Shown here: piece by piece, positions 18,631 to 27,616 of the stretch | Layout: each line of letters starts with the position of its first letter | Numbering within the stretch: the stretch's first letter is position 1 | From: Sulfuricurvum sp. | GTDB lineage: Bacteria > Campylobacterota > Campylobacteria > Campylobacterales > Sulfurimonadaceae | Direction of reading: 5' to 3' | NCBI GenBank assembly: GCA_030693335.1 | Contig: JAUYAU010000014.1 | Span: forward strand, 1 to 64,000 | DNA: 64,000 nt | The notes under the pieces: generated by a model | Told to the model about the DNA's origin: nothing | The model's database searches: none | The model's input: the letters and a program-made list of their open reading frames with translations, nothing else | Made by a program: the position numbers and the translations under genes

Positions 18631-19953
18631 ATGTTAAAAAGAAACGGCGTATTTTTAACGATATTATTTGCCCTTGGGGTAACGGTTTCCAGTGTTAGCT
18701 ATACATTTTACCAGCTTTACCAAACGAATCGGACCAAACATAATGACAACATGTTTGGTAAATACGCACTGATTTCACAAATTTATCATACCTTTTTACT
18801 GAAGCAGATATCTCTTCCCATTTTTGAAACCAATTTGGCAATGTATGATTTGTACCCGATTGAACGGAATGCACGTTATCGGCAAATCACCAAAAATGCA
18901 ATCTTACTCAAAGAAAGTGGCACTTCGGCCATTGCCGTCAATCGCTATCTTGCCCCTGAGGCACCTTATCAAAGTTTGGTTGTTAATCATATCCATGCCA
19001 GTATGTTGCAGTATCAGGGAAAGATTTATTTTTGGATTCAGTCGGCTCATTATCCAATTCTTTTGGAGGACCGCAGTATTTCTCCTTATACGCCATCAAA
19101 TTTACTGTATTCGTATGCTACGATTTTAACGATCTTGCTATTTTCTTTTGGACTTATTATTCATCGTCTTTCTCCGCTTCGTCGTTTACGTCGTCAAATT
19201 GCATCGTTTGGTGAGGGAAATATGGGGGTGAGTTTTCATATATCCGGACAAGATGAGATAGCGCTTATTGCCAATGAACTCGAAACAACTCAGAATAAAA
19301 TTCGCGCTCTTATAGACTCCCGAACCCTTTTTTTACGTAATATTATGCATGAATTAAAAACACCGATTGCCAAAGGGCGTATTGTCACAACAATGATCAC
19401 CGATCCAAAACAGCAAGCACGTTTTATAAGTATTTTTGAGCGTCTTGAGGGGCTAATTAGCGAATTTGCACTGATAGAAGAGGTGAGCTCAGGTACTCAA
19501 TCGCTGGAAAAAAAGGCGGAGTTCCGTTTGGTAGATCTCATAGATGAAGCGATGGACATGGCAATGGTAGAGTCTGCCTCGGTTCATTGCGAGATAGAAT
19601 CCAACGTGATGATTGAAGCAAATTTCAGACTTTTTGCGACGGCGATAAAAAACATGATTGATAATGCGATTAAATATTCACCTACCAATACCATGTCTAT
19701 ACGTATGGAAGAAGATACGATTGTGTTTTCTAACCATGGTGATGCACTGACCAAACCATTATCTTATTATATAGAGCCGTTCACGAAAGATAACCCGACC
19801 AAAGACAGTTTTGGATTGGGTTTATACATTGTTAATGCGATACTGCTGGAACATGGATATTGTCTGGGATATGAGCGTCGAGAAGATGAAAATTGTTTTT
19901 TCTTTATTCCGAAGAAGCGAATGAATTTACGAGGAAGAGTACAGCAAAAATGA
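18631..19953 (+). CDS. ArsS-like sensor histidine kinase
   Basis: A 440-aa membrane kinase with TM1 near residues 5-25, a periplasmic sensor (about 30-150), TM2 (LLYSYATILTILLFSFGLII), a HAMP region, and the phospho-acceptor helix IMHELKTPIAKGRIVTTM, typical of the epsilon ArsS type. The N box is MIDNAIKYSPT and the G region is KDSFGLGLYIVNAIL. Its stop overlaps the surE start by four bases. Confidence 0.85.
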   Translation: MLKRNGVFLTILFALGVTVSSVSYTFYQLYQTNRTKHNDNMFGKYALISQIYHTFLLKQISLPIFETNLAMYDLYPIERNARYRQITKNAILLKESGTSAIAVNRYLAPEAPYQSLVVNHIHASMLQYQGKIYFWIQSAHYPILLEDRSISPYTPSNLLYSYATILTILLFSFGLIIHRLSPLRRLRRQIASFGEGNMGVSFHISGQDEIALIANELETTQNKIRALIDSRTLFLRNIMHELKTPIAKGRIVTTMITDPKQQARFISIFERLEGLISEFALIEEVSSGTQSLEKKAEFRLVDLIDEAMDMAMVESASVHCEIESNVMIEANFRLFATAIKNMIDNAIKYSPTNTMSIRMEEDTIVFSNHGDALTKPLSYYIEPFTKDNPTKDSFGLGLYIVNAILLEHGYCLGYERREDENCFFFIPKKRMNLRGRVQQK

Positions 19954-20717
19954 AAAAAATATTGATAACCAATGATGATGGGTATGAATCTCAGGGGCTT
20001 TTAGCGCTTATCGATGCGCTTAAAGATTTGGCGCATATTACCGTAGTCGCACCGTCAACCGAAAAATCAGCCTGCGGACACTCGTTGACGTTGACGCGTC
20101 CTTTGAGCTTTATCGGTGTTACCGATGATTTTTACAAATTGGATGACGGGACCCCAAGTGACTGTGTTTATCTAGCCCTCCATTCGATGTTTGAAGACGC
20201 TAAACCCGACTTGGTTATCAGTGGAATCAACAAAGGTTCAAATATGGGAGAAGACATCACCTACTCAGGCACGGCTGCAGGGGCTATGGAGGGCGTTTTG
20301 CAAGGGGTTCCTTCAATCGCCATTTCCCAAGTAATGGATTTTGAACAGCCCATGGGCGATTTTACCTTGGCGAAAAAAGCAATACGCGCAGTGGTAGAAA
20401 AAATTTTTGCAGGAACTTTTCCACTAAAAGAGCGAGAGTTTATCAATATCAATGTCCCGTATGACGTAAACGAACTCAGGTTTGCGGTTACCTATGCGGG
20501 TTATCGCCATTATGGGAACGATGCCCATTTGCACCGTAATCCGCGAGGGATGGAATACTATTGGTTAGGACTTCATCCTTTGGATTTTAAACCACGTATA
20601 GGTCGAGAAGGGTTGTGTGATTTTGAAGCCATAGTCGAGGGAATGGTATCCCTCACTCCGGTAAAACTTGATATGAGTGCCTACAAATCGATTAAACAGC
20701 TCCAAGAGTGGCTATGA
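19950..20717 (+). CDS. surE: 5'/3'-nucleotidase SurE
   Basis: A survival-protein E nucleotidase of 255 aa. The metal-binding acidic pair is in ITNDDGYESQGL at the N-terminus. The active-site region includes SGINKGSNMGEDITYSGT, with the conserved Asn and the SGT loop. The start is ATG 19950 (ATGA overlap with the kinase stop), 57 bases inside the ORF-track start. The role is dephosphorylation of nucleoside monophosphates, with stationary-phase links in other bacteria. Confidence 0.94.
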   Translation: MKKILITNDDGYESQGLLALIDALKDLAHITVVAPSTEKSACGHSLTLTRPLSFIGVTDDFYKLDDGTPSDCVYLALHSMFEDAKPDLVISGINKGSNMGEDITYSGTAAGAMEGVLQGVPSIAISQVMDFEQPMGDFTLAKKAIRAVVEKIFAGTFPLKEREFININVPYDVNELRFAVTYAGYRHYGNDAHLHRNPRGMEYYWLGLHPLDFKPRIGREGLCDFEAIVEGMVSLTPVKLDMSAYKSIKQLQEWL

Positions 20718-21349
20718 GACATACCCGTACAAAACTCGTTTTTGGAGAAGAAGCATTTGAAACATTGCAAAATGCCAAAATCCTTTTGTTGGGTGTTGGG
20801 GGTGTAGGGAGTTTTTGTCTGGATTGTCTCTATCGTTCAGGAGTTCGAGATATTACGATTATTGATTTTGACCGCTACGATGTAACCAACCAAAACCGTC
20901 AAATGCACTCTGAGTCCCATGAGGGGGAACTTAAAGTTGAAGCCCTTAAACAGCATTATCCTGAAGTGATTGCCATACCTATGAAAATAACTGCCCAGTG
21001 GGTGGAAACATTTGATTTTGAACCGTATGATCTGATTCTCGATGCAATTGATGATATGTGGGCAAAAATTGCCCTGATTCAAAAATGCTATCCCAAACTC
21101 ATTTGTTCGGTGGGTTCGGCAAAACGCCTTGATCCTACCAAAATCGAAGTACGCTCAATTTGGAAAACCGAAGGGGACCCTTTTGCCTCCAAGCTGCGTA
21201 ACGAATTGCGCAAACGCAAGTTTAAAGCAAAATTCGACTGTATCTGCAGTACCGAACTTCCTCGTATCAAAGAAAAAGGGAGTTTTGTAGCCGTCACAGG
21301 TGCCTTTGGTTTGGCAATGTGCTCTTTGGCATTGCGAAAACTCATTTAG
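20714..21349 (+). CDS. tcdA: tRNA threonylcarbamoyladenosine dehydratase (TcdA/CsdL-like)
   Basis: A 211-aa ThiF/E1-superfamily enzyme. The Rossmann ATP site ILLLGVGGVGSFCLDCLYRSG and the following IIDFDRYDVTNQNRQ loop, with the conserved Arg and Gln, are clear. The catalytic-type region DAIDDMWAKIALIQKC and the cysteine in CICSTELPRIKEKGS match TcdA, which cyclises t6A37 in tRNA. It is somewhat short (E. coli about 268). The start at ATG 20714 overlaps the surE stop. Confidence 0.85.
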   Translation: MRHTRTKLVFGEEAFETLQNAKILLLGVGGVGSFCLDCLYRSGVRDITIIDFDRYDVTNQNRQMHSESHEGELKVEALKQHYPEVIAIPMKITAQWVETFDFEPYDLILDAIDDMWAKIALIQKCYPKLICSVGSAKRLDPTKIEVRSIWKTEGDPFASKLRNELRKRKFKAKFDCICSTELPRIKEKGSFVAVTGAFGLAMCSLALRKLI

Positions 21350-21398
21350 TAACGGGAGTAATTTGCTGGTTCGATTTTAGGGTTTCATTATACTTTGG

Positions 21399-21404
21399 TA
21401 TAAT
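21399..21404 (+). promoter_or_regulatory. -10 promoter of greA-argC
   Basis: Extended -10 TTTGGTATAAT lies about 30 bases before the greA GTG. The predicted transcription start is near 21411. Confidence 0.55.
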
Positions 21405-21434
21405 ACTTCATTATTACTTCGCGCGGAGAGAACA

Positions 21435-21932
21435 GTGGAACAAAAAGAGCCTATGACAAAATACGGATTTCAGCGGTTGAGCGATGAGCTTAATACTCTT
21501 AAAAACGTTGATTTACCAGCGGTCAATGTAGAAATTGACCGTGCGAAAGAGTACGGAGATCTAAAAGAAAACTCCGAATACCATGCAGCAAGAGAGAAGC
21601 AAGCGTTTATCGGTACCCGTATCGCAGAATTGGGGGACGTTATTTCGCGCGCTCAGATTGTGGATCCAAGTGAATTAGAACATGCCCGTATCAGTTTCGG
21701 TTCGACAGTCGTATTGTGTGATGTAAAGACGGATGAAGAGTTGACGTATACCATCGTAGGAGGTATTGAGAGCAATCCTGACCGTGGGCTCATATCATTT
21801 AACTCTCCATTAGCCAAACAGCTTTTGGGAAGAGAAGAGGGTGATGAGGTCAATGCAAAACTCCCTAGCGGTCAAAAAACCTTCGAAATCCTTGAGGTTA
21901 AATACCAGGAGATCGTTTTTGAAACCCATTAA
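21435..21932 (+). CDS. greA: Transcription elongation factor GreA
   Basis: A 165-aa GreA that rescues backtracked RNA polymerase. It has the N-terminal coiled coil with the tip acidic residues (YGDLKENSEYHAAREKQ) and the C-terminal FKBP-like domain (SFNSPLAKQLLGREEGDEV). The start is GTG 21435, with GGAGAG six bases upstream; EPMTKYGF matches the N-terminus of epsilon GreA proteins. The 3' end overlaps argC by 14 bases. Confidence 0.95.
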   Translation: MEQKEPMTKYGFQRLSDELNTLKNVDLPAVNVEIDRAKEYGDLKENSEYHAAREKQAFIGTRIAELGDVISRAQIVDPSELEHARISFGSTVVLCDVKTDEELTYTIVGGIESNPDRGLISFNSPLAKQLLGREEGDEVNAKLPSGQKTFEILEVKYQEIVFETH

Positions 21933-22932
21933 TGTAGGTATCATCGGAGTAAGTGGCTATACGGGGTTAGAACTCGTAAAAATGCTCCTTTTGCACCCGA
22001 TTTTTCAGCTTACCTACTGTGCTAATACCGAGGGGGAAACAACCGTTTCTAATCTTCACCCCTCTTTGAGCGGCGTATGCGACATGCCCGTTGAAAAGGT
22101 AGACTTGGATCGTGCCGAAGATTTATGTGAACTTGTATTTTTGGCACTTCCACATAAAACGGCAATGAACACGGCAAAGGGGTTATTGCAGTGCGGTATC
22201 AAAGTCGTCGATCTTTCCGCAGACTATCGTCTGTCACAAGAAAACTACGAAGCCTTTTATTGCGAACACGAAGACTTGGATAATCTCTCTCATGCGGTAT
22301 ATTCGATTCCGGAACTTCATGCTAAGACAGCACAAGGTGCACAGCTCATTGCAAATCCTGGGTGTCATGTGACAGCAACACTTTTAGCTTTGGCTCCATT
22401 TTTAGATTATATTGATCACACCAATCCAATTTTTGTAGACTCTAAAACAGGTGTTTCGGGGGCGGGAAAGTCCCCTGCGTCGAGTGTACATTATGTGAGT
22501 GTCAATGACAATATTAACTGCTACAACATCATCAAACATCGCCATGCTACCGAAATCGAACAGCACGCGAGCGCACTATGCGATGCTGATGTGCGCGTGA
22601 CGTTTGTCCCCTCTCTTGTTCCTATGACACGCGGTATGCTAGCATGTGTTTATGCGACGCTTAAAGAGGATTGCGATCCGTTGGCACTGATGGAAAGTTT
22701 TTATGCCAATAAGCCTTTTGTTCGTGTTCGTAATGCACCACCGCACACTAAAATGACCTCAGGGACTAATTTTGCCGATGTGTATGCACAGCGTCATGGT
22801 AATGCTTTGGTGGCGATGTGTGCTATAGACAATCTGATGCGCGGAGCGAGTTCTCAAGCGGTCGTTAATGCCAATATCATGATGGGACTGGATGAGACAC
22901 TGGGAATTCCCAAAATAGCGTATGTCCCCTAA
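21919..22932 (+). CDS. argC: N-acetyl-gamma-glutamyl-phosphate reductase
   Basis: The third step of arginine synthesis, NADPH-dependent, about 337 aa. The Rossmann start is VGIIGVSGYTGLELVKM. The catalytic Cys is in LIANPGCHVTATLLAL. The start is TTG 21919, inside greA, with AGGAG at good spacing; the 26 extra residues of the ORF track are the greA shadow. It overlaps the next gene by 11 bases. Confidence 0.94.
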   Translation: MKPINVGIIGVSGYTGLELVKMLLLHPIFQLTYCANTEGETTVSNLHPSLSGVCDMPVEKVDLDRAEDLCELVFLALPHKTAMNTAKGLLQCGIKVVDLSADYRLSQENYEAFYCEHEDLDNLSHAVYSIPELHAKTAQGAQLIANPGCHVTATLLALAPFLDYIDHTNPIFVDSKTGVSGAGKSPASSVHYVSVNDNINCYNIIKHRHATEIEQHASALCDADVRVTFVPSLVPMTRGMLACVYATLKEDCDPLALMESFYANKPFVRVRNAPPHTKMTSGTNFADVYAQRHGNALVAMCAIDNLMRGASSQAVVNANIMMGLDETLGIPKIAYVP

Positions 22933-23665
22933 ACAGCTTCATGAAGGGGCAATCCTCGTTGCTGATTCTCATTACGCATCATGGCGAACACCTTTTATCG
23001 ATTTTTTAGATGCACTGGAATGCGGTGAGATTCAAACGACCCAATTAGTATTGATGGGAGATAATTTTGATCTTCTATTTGGACCTGTTTCTCAAACGCA
23101 GCGTGATAATCATTTATCCATTGAGCTCTTGAACCGACTTGCACTTAAAATGGAGATTATTTATCTTGAAGGGAATCATGATTTTCGTCTCGACTCTTTA
23201 TTTCCTGAAATAAATGTGATCTCTCGTTCTCATCAACCATTAATTCTTTCATACAAAAATGAGCGTATTGCCTTATTGCATGGGGACATTAAAGTACCGT
23301 TTGGATACGCGCTTTATACCTATTTAATTCGCAATCGGCCGATCCTTTTTTGCTTGAATCTGATCAATGAGATGTTTAAGGGGGTTATTATCAATACACT
23401 TTCCAAACAGATGCAGCGTAAAAATCATTGTCAAAAGATTGAAAACTTTGAAATAATCGCTAATCGCCATAAGGGTACATCATGGGGAGAAAAGTGTGAG
23501 GTTATTATTGAGGGGCATTACCATCAAAACCGCACTTTTGATTTGGATGGGGTGAAATACTACAATTTAGGGGCTTTTGCTTGTAATGAAAGATATTATG
23601 TTGTAAAATTTTTACAAGATCGAACTATTATAGATGAGGCCATTTTTCACAAGGAGCCCCGATGA
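22922..23665 (+). CDS. LpxH-like UDP-2,3-diacylglucosamine diphosphatase
   Basis: A calcineurin-like metallophosphoesterase of 247 aa. The metal motifs are all present: DSH in LVADSHYAS, GDNFD, GNHDF, HGD and the final GHYHQ. It is similar to the LpxH-like hydrolase that cuts UDP-diacylglucosamine to lipid X in lipid A synthesis in Campylobacterota. This substrate is inferred; another phosphoesterase role is possible. It is in an operon with argC (overlap) and cheV (overlap of four bases). Confidence 0.75.
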   Translation: MSPKQLHEGAILVADSHYASWRTPFIDFLDALECGEIQTTQLVLMGDNFDLLFGPVSQTQRDNHLSIELLNRLALKMEIIYLEGNHDFRLDSLFPEINVISRSHQPLILSYKNERIALLHGDIKVPFGYALYTYLIRNRPILFCLNLINEMFKGVIINTLSKQMQRKNHCQKIENFEIIANRHKGTSWGEKCEVIIEGHYHQNRTFDLDGVKYYNLGAFACNERYYVVKFLQDRTIIDEAIFHKEPR

Positions 23666-24600
23666 AGGGACATACAGATATCTTAAAAGTCGGTAGCAAT
23701 GAGATGGAATTGGTTGATTTCCGTATCTTTAAGCGCGAAGACGGTGAGATATACGAAGGTATTTATGGCATTAATGTTGCAAAAGTACGCGAAATTATCC
23801 GATTGCCAATGCTCACGGAGTTACCGGGAACCCCTCATTTTATCGAGGGAATTTTTGATTTACGCGGCGTTGTTATCCCCATTATAAATCTTGCAAAATG
23901 GATGGGAATTGATGCTCCCGAAGAGATGAGTCAAAATGCACGGGTTATTATTACCGAATTTAACAATATGCTCATAGGATTTGTGGTTCACGAAGCAAAA
24001 AGGATCCGTCGTATCAACTGGAAAGATATTGAACCTGCATCGTTTATAGATGGGGGTTTGGACGGATCAAAAATTACCGGTATGACACGTATTGAAGATG
24101 ACAATGTGTTGTTAATTCTGGATTTAGAGAGTGTTGTTCAAGAGCTTGGGCTGTATCAACCCGCTAATACAAGATTAGATGAGAAACAAATCAAATTTAC
24201 GGGGCTGGTTTTGTTGCTGGATGACAGCTCGACCGCGCGTCGTATTATTAAAGATGCATTGATGCAGATGGGCTTTACCGTTCTTGAAGCCAGTGACGGT
24301 GAAAAAGGGTTTGAAATTCTTGAAGAACTTTATGAAGCACATGGTTCACAATTGTCTACCGTGTTGCGCCTGATTGCATCCGATATAGAAATGCCGCGGA
24401 TGGACGGATTCCATTTTGCTGCAAAAGTAAAAGAAGATCCTCGATTCAAGATGATTCCGATTGTATTCAATTCTTCGATCAGTGATCATTTCAGTGATAT
24501 ACGTGGAAAAGAGGCTGGAGCAGAGGCGTATTTGGTCAAATTTGATGGAAGTATATTTTTCGATGAAATTGCACGTGTAGTGCAAGCTCATATGCTATAG
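23662..24600 (+). CDS. cheV: Chemotaxis coupling protein CheV (CheW-REC fusion)
   Basis: 312 aa. Residues about 10-165 are a CheW domain (LPMLTELPGTPHFIEGIFDL, RGVVIPIINL). Residues about 185-312 are a receiver domain (LLLDDSSTARRI, phospho-acceptor in IASDIEMPRMDGF, Lys in AYLVKFDG). CheV couples receptors to CheA and is thought to tune adaptation by phosphorylation. It is the first of the cheV-cheA-cheW block, nine bases before cheA. Confidence 0.94.
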   Translation: MKGHTDILKVGSNEMELVDFRIFKREDGEIYEGIYGINVAKVREIIRLPMLTELPGTPHFIEGIFDLRGVVIPIINLAKWMGIDAPEEMSQNARVIITEFNNMLIGFVVHEAKRIRRINWKDIEPASFIDGGLDGSKITGMTRIEDDNVLLILDLESVVQELGLYQPANTRLDEKQIKFTGLVLLLDDSSTARRIIKDALMQMGFTVLEASDGEKGFEILEELYEAHGSQLSTVLRLIASDIEMPRMDGFHFAAKVKEDPRFKMIPIVFNSSISDHFSDIRGKEAGAEAYLVKFDGSIFFDEIARVVQAHML

Positions 24601-24609
24601 GGGTGTAAA

Positions 24610-27084
24610 ATGGATGAATTTGAAGAAATATTACAAGATTTTTTAGTTGAATCGTTTGAGTTAATTGAACAGCTTGATCAGGATTTAGTAGAGCTGGAAA
24701 CGCGTCCGGATGATTTGGAATTGCTTAATCGAATATTCCGGGTTGCCCATACGATCAAAGGTGCCAGTTCATTTTTAAATTTTGATACGCTGACACATCT
24801 TACGCATCACATGGAAAATATTCTTAATTTAGCGCGTCATGGGGATATTATTATCGATGCGGGTATTATGGATGTTATTCTAGAATCCATCGATTTGATG
24901 AAAGCGTTATTGGTACGTATACGTGATACACGTTCGGATGACGGATTGGATGTCAGTGCATGTGTCGTCCGTCTTGATGCTGCGGTAAATGGTGAAACTC
25001 CTGCTGCTGAGGCGGCTCCTGAGCCTGTTGCGGCAATTATTGAAACTCCTGAAGAAGCTGATTATTCGGGAATGAGTGATGCCGAAGTTGAAGCGGAGAT
25101 TGAGCGCTTGATAGCTGTTAAACAAGCTGAAGTAGCTCAAAAACGCACCGAAGGGGTATCAGCACCATCGGTTGATGAAGAAGAACCTGATTATTCAGGG
25201 ATGAGTGATGCTGAAGTTGAAGCAGAGATTGAGCGTTTGTTAGCTCAAAAAAATGCAGAAGCTGCAGCAAAGCGTGCTAATAAATCAAGTGAAAGCACTG
25301 TTGATGATACACCAGTAGCAGTACCTGCTCCAGTGGTAGTTCCAACTCCTGCGCCGACAGCTCAAGCGGCACCGGTAGCGAAACCTGCGGCACCAGCTGC
25401 AGCACCACGACCTGCGGCGCCAAAAGAGGATGCTGATGCAAAAGGTGCATCCGTTGAACAAACTATTCGTGTAGATGTTAAACGTCTTGACCACCTGATG
25501 AATTTGATCGGTGAACTGGTACTTGGTAAAAATCGTCTTATTAAAATTAATGATGACGTTGAAGAGCGCTATGAGGGGGAAGCATTCCTTGAAGAGCTTA
25601 ACCAAGTTGTTTCAATCGTTTCGCTGGTAACAACTGATTTACAGATCGCCGTTATGAAAACCCGTATGTTGCCAATTGGAAAAGTCTTTAATAAATTCCC
25701 TCGTATGATTCGAGATTTATCCAGAGAGTTAAATAAAAAAATTGAGCTTGATATTTCGGGTGAAGATACTGAGTTAGACAAATCAATTGTTGAAGAGATC
25801 GGGGACCCATTGGTTCACATCATTCGGAACTCTTGTGATCATGGAATTGAGACAGGTGATGTCCGTGTAGCTGCAGGAAAAGAGGAAGGCGGGACTATTC
25901 AACTCAAAGCGTATCATGAAGGGAACCATATCGTTATTCAAATTATCGATGACGGTAAAGGTCTTGATACGGACATGCTTAAATCAAAGGCAATGGAAAA
26001 AGGTCTGATAACCGAAAAAGAAGCGGATGGGATGACAGACAAAGAGGCATACGGCCTTATTTTCCGCCCAGGCTTTTCAACAGCAGCACAAGTGACGAGT
26101 GTATCGGGACGTGGCGTAGGAATGGACGTTGTAAAAACGAATATTGAAAAACTTAACGGTATGATTGACATTGACTCGGAATTGGGTCAAGGTACCTCGA
26201 TGAAACTCAAAATTCCATTAACGCTTGCAATTATTCAAGCATTGCTGGTTGGTGTTCAAGAAGAATATTACGCTATTCCTCTTGCGTCTGTTTTAGAAAC
26301 GGTACGTATTAGTAAAGATGAGATTTATACGGTTGAGAATCGTTCGGTTATGCGTCTACGCGATGAAGTTCTTTCGTTGGTGCACATCGGTGATATCTTT
26401 GAAGTTGAGCGTGTCTTTGATAACAGCGAGCATGCGTATGTTGTTGTCCTTGGCCTTGCAGAGAGTAAGATTGGGCTCATTGTTGATACGTTAATTGGAC
26501 AAGAGGAGATCGTTATTAAATCTCTGGGTGAATATCTCAAAGGAATTGAGGGTATCGCCGGAGCTACTATCCGAGGTGATGGCGGCGTGACATTGATCGT
26601 TGATGTCGCGGCACTGATGCAAATGGCAAAATCGGTCAAATCAACAGTAGGTGATGAAGGCAGCGGCGGCAAGAAATTAGGGGCTAAAAACAGTGCTAGT
26701 GATTATTGTGTGATGATTGTTGATGACTCCAAAACCGATCGTACGATTATGAGAAAATCGCTTGAACCTATGGGAATTACTCTCGTGGAAGCCGTAGATG
26801 GGGTAGAAGCGATGAATATTTTGAAACAAGGCGATCATTTCTTTGATGCAATGCTTATAGACATCGAAATGCCGCGAATGGATGGATATACATTGGCTGG
26901 AGAGATTAAAAAGTATAATAAATATAAAAACCTTCCTTTGATTGCTGTTACATCACGGGCCGGAAAAGCAGATCGTATGCGTGGAGTAGAATCGGGAATG
27001 GTAGAATACATTACTAAACCGTATTCTTTTGATTATTTGATGAATGTTGTCAAACGTAATATTAAATTTAATGAGGGGCTGTAA
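24610..27084 (+). CDS. cheA: Chemotaxis histidine kinase CheA with C-terminal receiver (CheAY)
   Basis: 824 aa. The HPt domain carries the phospho-His in FRVAHTIKGASSFL (about residue 47). A linker of about 140 residues has two copies of DYSGMSDAEVEAEIERL and an Ala/Pro-rich stretch in place of a recognisable P2 domain. The dimer helix begins SVEQTIRVDVKRLDHLMNLI. The ATPase domain has N box HIIRNSCDHGIE and G boxes DDGKGLD and SGRGVGMDVV. A CheW-like domain follows, then a receiver with phospho-acceptor LIDIEMPRMDGY. The fused receiver is normal for Campylobacterota and may act as a phosphate sink. Confidence 0.96.
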   Translation: MDEFEEILQDFLVESFELIEQLDQDLVELETRPDDLELLNRIFRVAHTIKGASSFLNFDTLTHLTHHMENILNLARHGDIIIDAGIMDVILESIDLMKALLVRIRDTRSDDGLDVSACVVRLDAAVNGETPAAEAAPEPVAAIIETPEEADYSGMSDAEVEAEIERLIAVKQAEVAQKRTEGVSAPSVDEEEPDYSGMSDAEVEAEIERLLAQKNAEAAAKRANKSSESTVDDTPVAVPAPVVVPTPAPTAQAAPVAKPAAPAAAPRPAAPKEDADAKGASVEQTIRVDVKRLDHLMNLIGELVLGKNRLIKINDDVEERYEGEAFLEELNQVVSIVSLVTTDLQIAVMKTRMLPIGKVFNKFPRMIRDLSRELNKKIELDISGEDTELDKSIVEEIGDPLVHIIRNSCDHGIETGDVRVAAGKEEGGTIQLKAYHEGNHIVIQIIDDGKGLDTDMLKSKAMEKGLITEKEADGMTDKEAYGLIFRPGFSTAAQVTSVSGRGVGMDVVKTNIEKLNGMIDIDSELGQGTSMKLKIPLTLAIIQALLVGVQEEYYAIPLASVLETVRISKDEIYTVENRSVMRLRDEVLSLVHIGDIFEVERVFDNSEHAYVVVLGLAESKIGLIVDTLIGQEEIVIKSLGEYLKGIEGIAGATIRGDGGVTLIVDVAALMQMAKSVKSTVGDEGSGGKKLGAKNSASDYCVMIVDDSKTDRTIMRKSLEPMGITLVEAVDGVEAMNILKQGDHFFDAMLIDIEMPRMDGYTLAGEIKKYNKYKNLPLIAVTSRAGKADRMRGVESGMVEYITKPYSFDYLMNVVKRNIKFNEGL
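25060..25245 (+). repeat. Imperfect 57-base direct repeat inside cheA
   Basis: Copies at 25060-25116 and 25189-25245 encode DYSGMSDAEVEAEIERL followed by I/LA. Most differences are at third codon positions, so the protein repeat is kept while the DNA has drifted. This suggests selection on the peptide, not a recent duplication. Confidence 0.8.
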
Positions 27085-27086
27085 TC

Positions 27087-27581
27087 ATGAGTGATCAATT
27101 GCAACAAGTTATTAACAAGCAAAATAACGCGCTCATAGGTGATGAGAATAAGATTGACGATGTTGTTCAGCTCGTTGGCTTTATTGTTGGTGAAGAAGAG
27201 TTCGCGATACCCATCTTGAGTATACAAGAGATTATCAAACCAATTAGCTGTACGAGAGTACCGCAAACACCAACGTATATTTTGGGTGTTTTTAATCTTC
27301 GCGGTTCGGTCATTCCTTTGATTGATTTACGTGCCCGTTTTGGATTAACACCTCAAAAGCACAGCGAAGAAACTCGATTTGTTGTTATGAAAAGTGGCGA
27401 TGATGTAGCTGGATTTGTCATTGATCGCTTAACTGAGGCGATTCGGATGCCAAAACGTGACATCGGACCTGCTCCAGAAACCGTTTCAGAAGCAGAAACG
27501 ATGATTGATGGTGTCGGCAAACAATCAGACCGTATCGTAACGATTTTAAAAGTCCACAAACTGCTAGAACGTAATTTTTAA
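27087..27581 (+). CDS. cheW: Chemotaxis coupling protein CheW
   Basis: A 164-aa adaptor between receptors and CheA. A CheW fold follows an N-terminal tail of about 25 residues: LVGFIVGEEEFAIPILSIQEI, then TPTYILGVFNLRGSVIPLIDLR and VGKQSDRIVTILKVHKLL. It starts two bases after the cheA stop, the last gene of the block. Confidence 0.95.
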   Translation: MSDQLQQVINKQNNALIGDENKIDDVVQLVGFIVGEEEFAIPILSIQEIIKPISCTRVPQTPTYILGVFNLRGSVIPLIDLRARFGLTPQKHSEETRFVVMKSGDDVAGFVIDRLTEAIRMPKRDIGPAPETVSEAETMIDGVGKQSDRIVTILKVHKLLERNF

Positions 27582-27603
27582 TATACCCTTGATTCATTTG
27601 TGG

Positions 27604-27609
27604 CACAAT
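27604..27609 (+). promoter_or_regulatory. Extended -10 of pepP, possibly leaderless
   Basis: TGTGGCACAAT ends seven bases before ATG 27617. Neither ATG 27608 nor 27617 has a ribosome site. Use of this box would make 27617 the start codon at or next to the 5' end of the transcript. Confidence 0.35.
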
Positions 27610-27616
27610 GTCACTT

